This document shows, piece by piece, positions 39,195 to 48,423 of a stretch of DNA of 64,000 nucleotides. The stretch is from Paenacidovorax monticola (GTDB lineage Bacteria > Pseudomonadota > Gammaproteobacteria > Burkholderiales > Burkholderiaceae_C). A program made the translations under genes and the position numbers. The notes under the pieces are model-generated. The model saw only the letters and a list, made by a program, of their open reading frames with translations. It ran no database searches and was not told the origin of the DNA. Position 1 is the first letter of the stretch. Each line of letters begins with the position of its first letter. The stretch covers positions 3,906,001 to 3,970,000 of the forward strand of contig NZ_CP060790.1 in NCBI RefSeq assembly GCF_014489595.1, written 5' to 3'.

Positions 39195-39211
39195 GGAATG
39201 GTCCTATGGAT

Positions 39212-40155
39212 TCAGGTCTGCGTGCCGGATGCCTGGGCCAGGATGGCGGGCCGGGCCACGGCCTGCGTGCTCTGGATGGCGCGGCTGAGCTTGGCGGCGT
39301 ACTGCGGGTCGGTGGCGTAGCCGGCCTTCTGCAGCTCGGTGGCATAGGCCAGGGCGGATCCGGTCTTCTCGCGCGCCTTCTCGTAGCGCGGGTTGTCGTT
39401 GATGAGGCGCGCGTAGTCGCGGAACGAGTCCTCGTACGAGTCGTAGGCGCGGAACTTGGCCGTGACCTTGCGCGGCGTGCCGTTCACGTATTCGGTGGTG
39501 GTGACCTCGGCCACCTTGCCGGTCCAGTTCTTGCCGGCCTTGATGCCGAAGAGGTTGAAGGAGTTGCTGCCGTCCTGGCTGCGGATCTCGCCCTTGCCCC
39601 AGCCGGTCTCATGGCCGGCCTGGCCCAGCATGAACGAGGCCGGGATGCCGCTGTCCTGCGCCACGCGCTCGGCCGTGGCGCGGTGGTGCTGCACGAACGC
39701 GTCGCGGCCCTTGGGGCGGGCGCGCTGGCGTCGGCGGGGGCGCTCTTGCGGCGCGTGGCATCGAGGCTCAGCGTGGAGGGAACGGAAAGCTGCACTTCGC
39801 CCCCGGCCTGGGCGCCGCCCATCTGGCGCGCGAGCTGGCGCTGGATGGCCTCGGACAGCCCGCCGGGCTGGCCCGACATCTGCACCGAGAGCTGCTGGTC
39901 GAACAGGTCGGTGGCCAGGTCGCCCTGGGCGCCGTCGAGCAGGCCCGATTTCATCGTCGCCTCGCGCATGCTCTTGATCATCTCGCGCATGAAGAGCGAC
40001 TCGAATTGCTTGGCCGCCTCGCGCGCGGCCTGGGCGCCCTCCTTGCCGGCCTGCACCTTCAGCGCGTTGAGCGAGCGGCTGTCCACCGCCAGCGCGTTGG
40101 AGGCCGCGGCGCTGCTGGCGGAAGGCAACGTGGACAGGGACGGGGAGTAGGCCAT
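39212..40155 (-). CDS. flgJ: Flagellar rod assembly protein/muramidase FlgJ (one apparent frameshift)
   Basis: About 314 residues when restored. The N-terminal rod-binding domain (AAKQFESLFMREMIKSMREA) is followed by a Pro/Ala linker and a C-terminal glucosaminidase domain with the catalytic Glu in GQAGHETGWGKGEI. The frame breaks in the linker at the GGGG run (plus strand 39713-39716). One C restores SAPAPKGRDAFVQHH. FlgJ cuts peptidoglycan so the rod can pass. It starts one base after the flgI stop. Confidence 0.92.
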
Positions 40156-40156
40156 G

Positions 40157-41289
40157 TCAGATCACCTCCAGCTCGGCATTGAGCGCGCCCGCGGCCTTGA
40201 TGGCCTGCAGGATGGCCAGCAGGTCCTGCGGCGTGGCGCCCAGCGTGTTGAGCGCGCGCACCACGTCGGCCAGCTGCGGCGAGGGCGGCAGGTTCATGAT
40301 GACGCCCGGCTCCTGCTTGACCTGGATGTCGCTCTTTTGCGCCACCACGGTCTGGCCCTGCGAGAAAGGCGCGGGCTGGCTGATGACGGGCGTGCTGCTG
40401 ATCGTGATGGAAAGGTTGCCGTGCGCGATGGCGCAGGGTCCCAGCGTGACGGCCTGATTCAGCACGATGGAGCCCGTGCGCGCATTGATGACCACCTTGG
40501 CCGCCGGCGTGGAGTCGGGCAGGGCCAGCTCCTCCAGTTCGGCGATGAAGTTCACGCGCCCGCCCGGGTCCTGGGGTGCGCGCACCTGCACCGTGCGGCC
40601 GTCGAGTGCCGTGGCCGTGCCCTGGCCGGAGCGGGCGTTGATGGCGTTGGCCACCTTGCGCGCCGTCTGGAAGTCGGAGGCGTTGAGCCCCAGCGTGATG
40701 GTGTCGCCGTCGTGCAGCGGCGTGGGCACGGCGCGTTCGACCTGCGCACCCTCGGGCACGCGGCCCGCGCTCAGGTGGTTGATCTGCACCTTGCTGCCGC
40801 CGGCCGACGCGCCCGCGCCGCCGACGACGACGTTGCCCTGGGCCAGCGCGTAGATCTCGCCGTCGGCGCCGCGCAGCGGCGTGGCGATCAGCGTGCCGCC
40901 CTTGAGCGACTTGGCGTTGCCCATCGAGGAAACGTTCACGTCGATGAGCTGCCCGGGCTGTGCGAAGGCCGGCAGCTGGGCCGTGACGATCACGGTGGCC
41001 ACGTTCTTGAGCTGCAGCTGCGACACCGTGCCGGGCGGCAGGGTGATGCCCATCTGCTGCATGTAGTTCGACAGCGCCTGCGTGGTGATGGGCATCTGGG
41101 TGGTCTGGTCCCCGTGCCGTCCAGCCCCACGACCAGGCCGTAGCCCGTGAGCTGGTTGCTGCGCACGCCCTGCACGGCCGCGACTTCCTTGATGCGCAGG
41201 GCCTGGGCGGGCAGGGCGGCGCACAGCAGCGCCAGCGCGGCGACCAGCCAGGGCAGGCGCCGAAGGGGCAGGGCGGACAGGGTATTCAT
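40157..41289 (-). CDS. flgI: Flagellar P-ring protein FlgI (one apparent frameshift)
   Basis: About 377 residues when restored. The signal peptide ([20 protein letters not shown]) is followed by [20 protein letters not shown], the start of mature FlgI, which forms the P-ring in the peptidoglycan layer. The frame breaks at the CCCC run 41110-41113. One G restores [20 protein letters not shown], a highly conserved family stretch. The remainder is intact to the C-terminus. Confidence 0.94.
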
Positions 41290-41386
41290 GGCCCGATTGT
41301 GGGTCGCGCCGCGCGCAGGGAATGGGGGGAAAAGACACCGAAATCGCCGCTATTCGGGCGATCTGGCTGCGGCCGGAATGCAGCGC

Positions 41387-41413
41387 AGGCAGCTATCCAA
41401 AAGATAGCTGCCT
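41387..41413. repeat. Perfect 11-bp hairpin between flgH and flgI
   Basis: AGGCAGCTATC-CAAAA-GATAGCTGCCT, a perfect stem. It lies in the 149-base gap between the flgH stop and the flgI start. No T-run follows on the minus strand. It belongs to the AGCTATC motif family seen elsewhere in the window. It may modulate flgIJKL expression by partial termination or protect the flgH transcript end. Confidence 0.6.
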
Positions 41414-41438
41414 GAGCAGTCTTGACAGGCGCCGGAGG

Positions 41439-42118
41439 CTAGAACGGCGTGAAGGAGTTGAAGGCCCGGGCGAGCCAGCCCATGGCCTGGGCCTCGCTTT
41501 GCGCGCCGCGCCCGCGCGACTCGATGCGCACGTTCGCCACCTGGGTGGAGCTGACGATGCTGCCCGGCAGCATGGAGCGCGGGTCGATGGTGCCCGAGAA
41601 GCGCAGCACGTCCACGTTCTGGTTCACGCCGATCTGCTTCTCGCCGGCCACCACCAGGTGGCCGTTGGGCAGCACGTCGACCACGGTGGCCGTGATCGAT
41701 CCCGTGAAGGTGTTGGTGCTTTCCGTGCCGCCCTTGCCCGCGAACGAGTTCTCGGAGCTGGCTCCCAGCGTGCTCTTGCCCGAGAGGTTGCCCGAGATCA
41801 GCGGCAGCGCGGTGATGCTGCCGCCGGCCTTGGAGCTGCGGTCCACGGTGGAGGTGGATTTCTGGCTGGCCGAGATGTTCTCGACGATCTGGATCGTGAC
41901 CACATCGCCCACCAGGCGCGCGCGCCGGTCTTCGAAGGCGGGGCGGTAGCTGGCCGTGTGGAACAGGCTGCCCGTGGCCGGGCCGCTGGCGCGCGGCATG
42001 GCGGCGATGGACGGCGGCGCGGTCGGCAGCACGTCCACGGGCGGTGGCGGCGACAGCGGGGCGCAGCCCACGGCGAGCAGGGCGAGGGCCAGGGGCCGAG
42101 CAGGCGCAGTGCGGTCAT
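41439..42118 (-). CDS. flgH: Flagellar L-ring lipoprotein FlgH (one apparent frameshift)
   Basis: About 226 residues when restored. The N-terminus then reads MTALRLLGPLALALLAVGCA, a lipoprotein signal with the lipobox LAVGC, and the body follows (PATGSLFHTASYRPAFEDRR, then ARLVGDVVTIQIVENISASQ). The break is at the GGGG run 42092-42095. FlgH forms the outer-membrane L-ring around the rod. The C-terminal part (GTIDPRSMLPGSIVSSTQVA) is conserved. Confidence 0.93.
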
Positions 42119-42129
42119 GGCGGGGCTCC

Positions 42130-42912
42130 TCACAACTGGGCCAGCTTGGACAGCATCTGGTCCGAGGTCTGGATGGCCTTGGAATTCATTTCGTAGGCGC
42201 GCTGGGTCTGGATCATGCTGACCAGCTCTTCCACCACGTTCACGTTCGAGGTCTCCAGGAAGCCCTGCTTGATGGTGCCCAGCCCGTTGGTGCCGGGCGT
42301 GCCCTGCTGGGGCTGGCCCGATGCGGCCGATTCCTTGTACATGTTCTGCCCCACGGGCTCCAGGCCGGCGGAGTTGATGAAATTGGCCATGGCCAGGTTG
42401 CCAACCTGCTGCGGGGCGGTGTTGCCCGGAAGGAGGGCCGACACCACGCCGTCGGCGCTGATGCTCACGCTCGTTGCGTTGGCGGGGATGGTGACGCCGT
42501 TGGCGACCGGCAGGCCGCTCGAGGTGACGAGCCGGCCCTGCGCATCGACCTGGAACGAGCCGTCGCGCGTGTAGCCGATGGTGCCGTCGGGCAGGGTCAC
42601 CTCGAAGAAGCCGTTGCCGTTGATGGCCACGTCCAGGCTGTTGTTCGACTGCTGCAGGCTGCCCTGCGTGAAGTTGCGGCTGGTGGCCACGGTGCGCACG
42701 CCCAGGCCCAGGTGCAGGCCCGTGGGCAGCTGGTTCTGCTCGGTGGTCTGCGAACCGACCTGGCGCAGGTTCTGGTAGATCAGGTCTTCGAACACCGCGT
42801 TGTTGCGCTTGTAGCCGGTGGTGGAGACGTTGGCCAGGTTGTGCGAGATCACGTCCAGCTGGGTTTGCTGGGCACTCATGCCGGTCTTGGCGATCCACAG
42901 GGAGTTGATCAT
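42130..42912 (-). CDS. flgG: Flagellar distal rod protein FlgG
   Basis: 260 residues. It starts [20 protein letters not shown] then [17 protein letters not shown], and ends [20 protein letters not shown] then [16 protein letters not shown], the classical FlgG ends that pack as paired helices in the distal rod. The length is the family norm and the frame is intact. It lies 14 bases after flgF and 11 bases before flgH. Confidence 0.96.
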   Translation of the reverse strand: MINSLWIAKTGMSAQQTQLDVISHNLANVSTTGYKRNNAVFEDLIYQNLRQVGSQTTEQNQLPTGLHLGLGVRTVATSRNFTQGSLQQSNNSLDVAINGNGFFEVTLPDGTIGYTRDGSFQVDAQGRLVTSSGLPVANGVTIPANATSVSISADGVVSALLPGNTAPQQVGNLAMANFINSAGLEPVGQNMYKESAASGQPQQGTPGTNGLGTIKQGFLETSNVNVVEELVSMIQTQRAYEMNSKAIQTSDQMLSKLAQL

Positions 42913-42926
42913 GGTGCTTCCTTCGT

Positions 42927-43667
42927 TCAGCCGTTCAGGTTCAGCAGCTGGCTGGCGGTTTTGTCGTTGGTTTCGGCGGTCTGCAGCATGCGCAGCTGGG
43001 CTTCGAACTGGCGCGCGGCGGCGATCATGCCGACCATGCTCTCGACCGGGTTCACGTTCGAGCCCTCGAGCGCGCCCGCGAGCAGGCGGGCGTTGGCGTC
43101 GTTCGGCATGGGGTCGCCCGATGCGGTGCGGAACAGCCCGTCGTCGCCGCGGCGCAGCGGATCGTCCGGCGTGGGCGTGGCGAGCTTGACGCGGCCCACG
43201 GCCGCGGCGGGCTGGCCGGGCACCTTGGAGGTGATGGTGCCGTCCGATCCCAGCGAGATGTCGGCTCCCTGCTGCACGTCGATGGGGCCGCCGCCGTCCG
43301 ACAGCAGCGCCAGCCCCGTGCTCGTGACGAGCTGGCCCGTGGGCGAGATCTGGAACGAGCCTGCGCGCGTGTAGGCCTCGGTGCCGTCAAGCCCCTGCAC
43401 TGCGAACCAGGCATTGCCCGAGGCCATGGCGTCGAGGTTGCGGCCCGTGCGCTGCACGGGGCCGGGCGTCTCCACATGGCCCGAGGTGGCTTCGAGCGCG
43501 AACACGCGCGTGGTCGAGCCGTCGCCCTGGATGGGCACCGAGCGGAAGGTGGACATCTCGGCGCGAAAGCCGTTGGTGGAGGCATTGGCCAGGTTGTTGG
43601 ACAGCACGGCTTGCCGGTGCGAGGCGGCGTTGGCGCCCGTCATGGCGGTGTAGATGATGCGGTCCAT
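42927..43667 (-). CDS. flgF: Flagellar proximal rod protein FlgF
   Basis: 246 residues, starting [20 protein letters not shown] then [19 protein letters not shown] and ending [20 protein letters not shown]. This shorter rod protein joins the proximal to the distal rod. The family motif NLAN is present at the N-terminal helix. The frame is intact. It lies 31 bases after flgE. Confidence 0.95.
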   Translation of the reverse strand: MDRIIYTAMTGANAASHRQAVLSNNLANASTNGFRAEMSTFRSVPIQGDGSTTRVFALEATSGHVETPGPVQRTGRNLDAMASGNAWFAVQGLDGTEAYTRAGSFQISPTGQLVTSTGLALLSDGGGPIDVQQGADISLGSDGTITSKVPGQPAAAVGRVKLATPTPDDPLRRGDDGLFRTASGDPMPNDANARLLAGALEGSNVNPVESMVGMIAAARQFEAQLRMLQTAETNDKTASQLLNLNG

Positions 43668-43698
43668 CGCGTGGCTCCTGGTTCAGCGCGTGGCGGTG

Positions 43699-44976
43699 TC
43701 AGCGCAGGTTGACCAGGGTGGACATCACCTGGTCCTGCGTCTTGATGGTCTGCGCGTTGGCCTGGTAGGCGCGTTGCGCGGTCATCATGTTCACGAGTTC
43801 GGCCGTGAGGTCCACGTTCGAGTCCTCCAGCGCGCCCGAGCGCAGCGCGCCGAAGGCGCCGTCGGTGGGGCGCCCATGGTGGGCTGGCCCGAGGCGTAGG
43901 TCTCGGTCCACATGTTGTTGCCGATGTCGGCCAGGCCCTGTGTGTTGCGGAAACTCGCCAGCGCGATCTGCCCCTCGGCGCGGGTCACGCCGTTGGAGTA
44001 GCTCGTCATGATCGTGCCGTCGTTGCCGATGTTGATGCCCGTGAGCTGGCCGGCCGTGTAGCCGTCCTGCGTGAGTTCCGACACGGCGAATTTCGTGCCG
44101 AACTGGGTCACGCCGTCGAGGTCGATCTGCACGGTGTAGGCCGGCAGGTTGTTCGGGTTCGGCGTGGGGGGCGAGATGGTGACGGGCATCTGGAAGCCTG
44201 TGGCCGGCGGCGTGGCTGCGGGGCCGATGATCTTGCCGTTGTTGTCGAACGTGATCTGACCAATGGGCGCGGCCACGACGGGCGGCGTTGCCGTGGGATC
44301 GTCGAGCTGGGTGTACACGTCCCAGGTGTTGGCCGTCGCGGTCTTCTGGAAGTAGAGGTTCACGGTGGTGGCCACCCCTGGCTGTCGTACACGTTGATCG
44401 AGGTGCCGTAGGTCGAACGCGGCGTGGCCGGAATGGGGGGGTGGCGGCGGGGTTGCCGGCCGCGTCGGGCGCGCGCGCGTCGAGGTTGAACGAGGCCGTG
44501 ATGGTCTTGGTCTGCTTGGCCGGAATCGGGGCACCGGTGGGGAAGACCAGCGGCGCGGGGCTGCTGGAGGTGCGCTTGCCCGTGGCGGGGTCGACGGGGT
44601 AGCCCATGACCTTGCCGTTGCTGTTGGTGATCACGTTGCCCTGGTTGTCGAGCTTGAAATTGCCCGAGCGGGTATAGGCATAGCTGCCGTCGGGCTGCAG
44701 GATCTTGAAGAAGCCGTTGCCGTTGATGGCCACGTCCATGTTGTTGCCCGTGACGGTGATGTTGCCCTGGGTGAACTGCTGGGCCACCGCGTCCACCTGC
44801 ACGCCAATGCCTGCATTGCCGGTGCTGGACGTGCCGATGGCCGTCGCCACCATCTCGGCGAACTCGGTGCGCGATGCCTTGAAGCCCACGGTGCCCGAGT
44901 TGGCGATGTTGTGGCCGATCACGTCCAGGTTCTTGCTGGCGGCGTTCAGGCCCGAGAGGCCTTGCTGGAAGCTCAT
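43699..44976 (-). CDS. flgE: Flagellar hook protein FlgE (three apparent frameshifts)
   Basis: About 426 residues when restored. The start (SFQQGLSGLNAASKNLDVIG) and the end (NVDLTAELVNMMTAQRAYQA, then TIKTQDQVMSTLVNLR) are typical of the hook subunit. The middle is broken three times, at the plus-strand runs 44435-44441 (G7), 44375-44378 (C4) and 43867-43870 (G4). Adding one base at each gives a continuous protein (PPIPATPRSTYGTSINVYDS; SQGVATTVNLYFQKT; MGAPTDGAFGALRSG). Three losses in one essential gene, all in G/C runs, argue for sequencing error rather than decay. Confidence 0.93.
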   Translation of the reverse strand: MSFQQGLSGLNAASKNLDVIGHNIANSGTVGFKASRTEFAEMVATAIGTSSTGNAGIGVQVDAVAQQFTQGNITVTGNNMDVAINGNGFFKILQPDGSYAYTRSGNFKLDNQGNVITNSNGKVMGYPVDPATGKRTSSSPAPLVFPTGAPIPAKQTKTITASFNLDARAPDAAGNPAATPPFRPRRVRPTAPRSTCTTARGGHHREPLLPEDRDGQHLGRVHPARRSHGNAARRGRAHWSDHVRQQRQDHRPRSHAAGHRLPDARHHLAPHAEPEQPAGLHRADRPRRRDPVRHEIRRVGTHAGRLHGRPAHGHQHRQRRHDHDELLQRRDPRRGADRAGEFPQHTGPGRHRQQHVDRDLRLGPAHHGRPTDGAFGALRSGALEDSNVDLTAELVNMMTAQRAYQANAQTIKTQDQVMSTLVNLR

Positions 44977-45012
44977 GGTTTTCTCCTTGTCGGTGAATCT
45001 GCGGTGGATCGG

Positions 45013-45675
45013 TCAGAGCACGGCGCGGATGTCGCCGTACTTCACGGTGCTGCCGGTGTCGAGGTCGAGCATGAGCGCGCCCGCGTTCGAGCCCGTGCCC
45101 GTGACCTTGGACTGCATGAGGTTCGTGGCCGTGACAGCGCCGTCCTTGTTCGTGGCCGTCACGCGGAACTTGAGGGCGCCCTTGTCGCCCGTGTACTTGC
45201 TCGCATCCCACGTGAAGTCGTGGCGGCCCTTCGTCTGCGCGCCCATGTCCACCGTGCCGACCACCTGCCCGCCCGGGGTCACGACCTCGACCTTGACGGC
45301 CGTGGCCGCGTTGCCGAGATCGAAATAGCCCTTGCCGGTGTTGTCGGTATAGGTCAGCTTGGAGCCTTCGGAGAGCACTGTGCGGCCGATCATGGTCGTG
45401 CCCTGCAGCGTCTGCATGGCCGCGAACTGCTCGGCCATGGTCTGCATGGTGAGGTTCAGCGTCTGGATGCCCGTCACCGTGTTGATCTGGGCCATCTGCG
45501 ACGTCATCTGCGCGTTGTCCATCGGGTTCATCGGGTCCTGGTTGCTGAGCTGCGCGACGAGCAGCTTCAGGAACCGGTCCTGCGCGGCGTTGGGGTTGGT
45601 GGCCGAGTCGGGCTTGGTCGACGTCGTGGTCTTGCCCGCGTCGAGCGCGCTGGTGTCGATGGGGTTGATGAACAT
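45013..45675 (-). CDS. flgD: Flagellar hook cap protein FlgD
   Basis: 220 residues. The N-terminal export and capping region (DRFLKLLVAQLSNQDPMNPM, then DNAQMTSQMAQINTVTGIQ) is highly conserved. A C-terminal FlgD-Ig/Tudor-like beta domain follows (VKVEVVTPGGQVVGTVDMG). It caps the growing hook and is discarded when the hook is complete. It lies 36 bases upstream of flgE and 16 downstream of flgC, in operon order. Confidence 0.94.
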   Translation of the reverse strand: MFINPIDTSALDAGKTTTSTKPDSATNPNAAQDRFLKLLVAQLSNQDPMNPMDNAQMTSQMAQINTVTGIQTLNLTMQTMAEQFAAMQTLQGTTMIGRTVLSEGSKLTYTDNTGKGYFDLGNAATAVKVEVVTPGGQVVGTVDMGAQTKGRHDFTWDASKYTGDKGALKFRVTATNKDGAVTATNLMQSKVTGTGSNAGALMLDLDTGSTVKYGDIRAVL

Positions 45676-45691
45676 GGAGAGGCTCCCGGGC

Positions 45692-46096
45692 TCACTGGCC
45701 CATCTGCAGGGTCTTGAGCAGCAGCGTCTTGGCCGTATTCATGACCTCGACGTTGTTCTGGTACGAGCGCGAGGCGGAGATCATGTTGACCATCTCCTCC
45801 ACCGCGTTGACGTTCGAGTGGTTGACGTAGCCCTCGGCGTCGGCCGACGGGTGGCTGGGGTCGTGCACGCGCCGGCCGGGCGTCTGGCTCTCCTGGATGG
45901 CGCTCACGCGCACGCCGGCCGAGCTGTCGGCGCCCATGGGCGCGGTCTGGAACACCACCTGGCGGGCCTTGTAGGCCTGGCCATCGGGCGCGGCCACGGC
46001 ATCGACGTTGGCCAGGTTGCTGGCCACCACGTTGAGGCGCTGCGACTGCGCGCTGATGGCGCTGCCGGAGACGCTGAAGATCGAGAACATGGACAT
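45692..46096 (-). CDS. flgC: Flagellar proximal rod protein FlgC
   Basis: 134 residues: MSMFSIFSVSGSAISAQSQR then LNVVASNLANVDAVAAPDG at the start, and EGYVNHSNVNAVEEMVNMIS then ASRSYQNNVEVMNTAKTLL at the end. Both terminal helices of a rod protein are present. The ATG at 46096 is preferred over one two codons later. The frame is intact. It lies 28 bases after flgB. Confidence 0.95.
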   Translation of the reverse strand: MSMFSIFSVSGSAISAQSQRLNVVASNLANVDAVAAPDGQAYKARQVVFQTAPMGADSSAGVRVSAIQESQTPGRRVHDPSHPSADAEGYVNHSNVNAVEEMVNMISASRSYQNNVEVMNTAKTLLLKTLQMGQ

Positions 46097-46124
46097 GGCG
46101 GGACTCGCTTCCTTGCTGGCGGGC

Positions 46125-46550
46125 TTACTGGCCCTGGATCGCGCTGAGCATCGTCTTGGCGTTGCCGTTGATGAAGCGCAGCGTGGCTTCGTAGCGCACG
46201 GCGTTGTCCACGAAGTTCGCGCGCTCGCGGTCCAGGTCCACGGTGTTGTTGTCCAGGCTGGGCTGGGTCTGCACCGAGTAGCCCAGCTGGCTGGCCGGAC
46301 CCGTGCCCGTCTGGGCCGCGGGCAGCGGAATGTGCTGTGCATGGCTGGCGCCGTTGGTGCCCAGCTTCTGGGCGATGCCGGAGCCGCCTTGCGTGGCGGC
46401 CTGCAGCGCATCGGCAAACTTGAAGTCGCGGGCCACGTAGCCGGGGGTGTCGGCGTTGGCGATGTTGCTCGCGATGGCGCGCTGGCGCTCGGCCCGCAGC
46501 AGCAGTGCGTTGCCGTGAAAGTCCAGCCGTTCCGTCATCTTGTCGAGCAT
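46125..46550 (-). CDS. flgB: Flagellar proximal rod protein FlgB
   Basis: 141 residues. The start MLDKMTERLDFHGNALLLRA then ERQRAIASNIANADTPGYV is conserved, and the end DRERANFVDNAVRYEATLRF fits FlgB. The start at 46550 is supported by a GAGGA ribosome-binding site; a start at 46583 would add 11 non-family residues. It is the first gene of flgBCDEFGHIJKL and is divergent from flgA. Confidence 0.95.
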   Translation of the reverse strand: MLDKMTERLDFHGNALLLRAERQRAIASNIANADTPGYVARDFKFADALQAATQGGSGIAQKLGTNGASHAQHIPLPAAQTGTGPASQLGYSVQTQPSLDNNTVDLDRERANFVDNAVRYEATLRFINGNAKTMLSAIQGQ

Positions 46551-46760
46551 GTGGTCCTCGCGCTTGGGGTGGTTCGAAGCCAAGGGCGCGGGGCTCTTGG
46601 CGTGGACCGATTATGGAAACCGGCCTGTTCTTCTAAAGCGCGAAGAAAGCGGGAATTGGCGCGCAGTTCCCGGCATCGCGGCCGGGTCGGCGGGCCTACA
46701 GTGGCCAGGGTGAAATGGCCCTGACTGTCCCTGGGGGCCATGCGTGCCGCAGGAGGTCCC

Positions 46761-47501
46761 ATGCCCGATTTCTTCCGTTTCCCTTCGCTGGCGCTGCTGC
46801 GCAAGGCGCTGCCCGGCGTGGCGCTCGGCCTGGCCCTTTCGGCCTCGGCCCAGGGCATAAACGACCCCGTGGCCGATCTGGGCCCCGTCACGCAGCGCTG
46901 GCTCGACGACGCGCTGCAGCGCTCCCAACCCGGGGGCTCGGCCCTGCGCATGGAGGTCAGCGTGGGCACGCTGGACCCGCGCCTGCGCCTGGCGCCCTGC
47001 GCGCGGGTCGAACCCTATCTGCCCGCAGGGGCGCGCCTGTGGGGGCGCACCCGCCTGGGGCTACGCTGCGCCGAGGGCCCCACGCCCTGGAACGTGTTCC
47101 TGCCCGTGACCATCAAGGCCTGGGGGCCGGCGTGGGTGCTGACCTCCAACGTGGCGCCGGGCGCCGTGCTCACGGCGGCGGACGCGGCGCAGGCCGAGGT
47201 GGACTGGGCCGCCGAGGCGGCACCCGTGGTGGCCAACCCGGACCTGTGGGTGGGGCAGGTGGCCTCGCGCCAGTTGCTCGCCGGCCAGGCGCTGCGCCAG
47301 TCCATGGTGCGGCCGCCCCAGCTCTTTCGCGCCGGGACCCAGGTGCGGGTGGTGGCCCAGGGGCCCGGCTATGTGGTCACGTCCGCAGGCCAGGCCCTGA
47401 GTGCCGGAGCGGCGGGGCAAACTGCACGTGTCCGCATGGATAATGGGCGTATCATCAGCGGAACTGTGTCGGAAGATGGGACGGTGGATGTCCCTTTGTA
47501 A
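46761..47501 (+). CDS. flgA: Flagellar P-ring assembly chaperone FlgA
   Basis: 246 residues: a signal peptide (KALPGVALGLALSASAQG) followed by the SAF domain near the C-terminal half (SNVAPGAVLTAADAAQAEVD and ASRQLLAGQALRQSMVRPP). The end (VRMDNGRIISGTVSEDGTVD) is typical. FlgA helps FlgI assemble into the P-ring in the periplasm. The ATG at 46761 has an AGGAGG site just upstream, better than the ATG at 46740. It is divergent from flgB and precedes flgM. Confidence 0.93.
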   Translation: MPDFFRFPSLALLRKALPGVALGLALSASAQGINDPVADLGPVTQRWLDDALQRSQPGGSALRMEVSVGTLDPRLRLAPCARVEPYLPAGARLWGRTRLGLRCAEGPTPWNVFLPVTIKAWGPAWVLTSNVAPGAVLTAADAAQAEVDWAAEAAPVVANPDLWVGQVASRQLLAGQALRQSMVRPPQLFRAGTQVRVVAQGPGYVVTSAGQALSAGAAGQTARVRMDNGRIISGTVSEDGTVDVPL

Positions 47502-47523
47502 CCCGCCATTGCCCAAAAAGCCC

Positions 47524-47550
47524 TAAAGTCTCGGGTCCACAGGCCGAAAA
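47524..47550 (+). promoter_or_regulatory. Sigma-28 (FliA) promoter of flgMN
   Basis: TAAAGTCT-N11-GCCGAAAA, a near-perfect match to the flagellar sigma factor consensus TAAAGTTT-N11-GCCGATAA with exact spacing. It lies 43 bases before the flgM start, so flgM is partly transcribed by the factor that it inhibits, as in enteric bacteria. Confidence 0.85.
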
Positions 47551-47593
47551 CATGGTCACGTGGGCCCCATGCCCTGGGGCCGTGGAGAGAGCA

Positions 47594-47914
47594 ATGAAGA
47601 TAGGTCAAAACCCGGATATCGCGAACGCGCTGTCGCAGGCGGGGTCTGCCAAGCAGCAGGCCAAGACGCCCGCGCCCGCTGCGGAAGCCGTTGCCAAGAG
47701 CGCAACGGCTGCGGCCGCTGGCGTGCCTGTCACGTTCTCCAACACGGCGCGCGGACTGGATGCAGCCTCGCGCAACCAGGGCGATTTCGATGCCGGCAAG
47801 GTCAAGGCCGTGCGCAACGCCATCGACAACGGCACCTTCACCATCGACGCCGAGGCCATTGCCGACAAGCTGCTTGCCAACGCCCAGGAGGTGATGTCGC
47901 GCTCGCGCGGCTGA
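47594..47914 (+). CDS. flgM: Anti-sigma-28 factor FlgM
   Basis: 106 residues. It starts MKIGQNPDIANALSQAGSAK and has the C-terminal sigma-binding helices (VKAVRNAIDNGTFTIDAEAI, then ADKLLANAQEVMS), which match the FlgM domain. The N-terminal half is Ala/Lys-rich and probably disordered, as in other FlgM proteins. It holds FliA inactive until the hook is complete and is then exported. It follows a sigma-28 promoter and precedes flgN. Confidence 0.93.
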   Translation: MKIGQNPDIANALSQAGSAKQQAKTPAPAAEAVAKSATAAAAGVPVTFSNTARGLDAASRNQGDFDAGKVKAVRNAIDNGTFTIDAEAIADKLLANAQEVMSRSRG

Positions 47915-47981
47915 CCCTGCACGCGCCGCGCACATCCCCTCTCTCCCTCCGCGCTTCCTCCCTTCCTGACCACGCGCCACG

Positions 47982-48329
47982 ATGTCCCTGGAACAAATCC
48001 TCGCGGGCGCAGAAGAAAAAGCCCAGGCTGCGGCCGAAGCGCTGCTGGCCACCGATGCCGTGGCGCTCGAGCGCAGCAGCACCATGCTGCGCGAGGCTGC
48101 CGCCGAGCTGGCCCTGGCCGTTGGGCAGCAAGGCCCTCAGGCCCTGGATGCCGCCCAGGCCGGGCGTGTCCGCGTGCTGGGCGAACGCCTGGCGCAGGTG
48201 CGCGAGCAACTGGCGCGCGTCGTGGCGCTGGCGGATCGCCAGGCGGCCATGGTGCTGCCGCCCGCCGATGCGCCCACCTATGGTGCCCCGGGCAGCACGG
48301 CACCGCGCATCTACCGCGCGGCGGGTTGA
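47982..48329 (+). CDS. flgN: Flagellar export chaperone FlgN
   Basis: 115 residues, almost all helical (SLEQILAGAEEKAQAAAEAL, then ALDAAQAGRVRVLGERLAQV), with a Pro-rich tail. FlgN is the cytosolic chaperone for FlgK and FlgL and prevents their aggregation before export. The sequence is poorly conserved in the family; position after flgM and the coiled-coil profile support the call. It converges with fliA. Confidence 0.85.
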   Translation: MSLEQILAGAEEKAQAAAEALLATDAVALERSSTMLREAAAELALAVGQQGPQALDAAQAGRVRVLGERLAQVREQLARVVALADRQAAMVLPPADAPTYGAPGSTAPRIYRAAG

Positions 48330-48354
48330 TTTGCTCCTGAAAATATAGCTGTAT

Positions 48355-48373
48355 GCGCCCGCCCAGTGGGCGC
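48355..48373. terminator. Hairpin between convergent flgN and fliA
   Basis: GCGCCC-seven-base loop-GGGCGC in the 94-base gap between the flgN stop and the fliA stop. An AT-rich ATATAGCT piece precedes it and no T-run follows on the plus strand. It may serve both directions as a terminator, but it is not a classical one. Confidence 0.4.
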
Positions 48374-48423
48374 TAAAGCACTTTGGAGGATCTTCCCGTC
48401 AAGCGGGGAACGCCCCAGATCGT

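Noticed and set aside
43699..44976. flgE as a pseudogene
   Set aside because: Three single-base losses in G/C runs each restore the exact family sequence; the pattern matches sixteen similar losses elsewhere in the window and points to sequence error.
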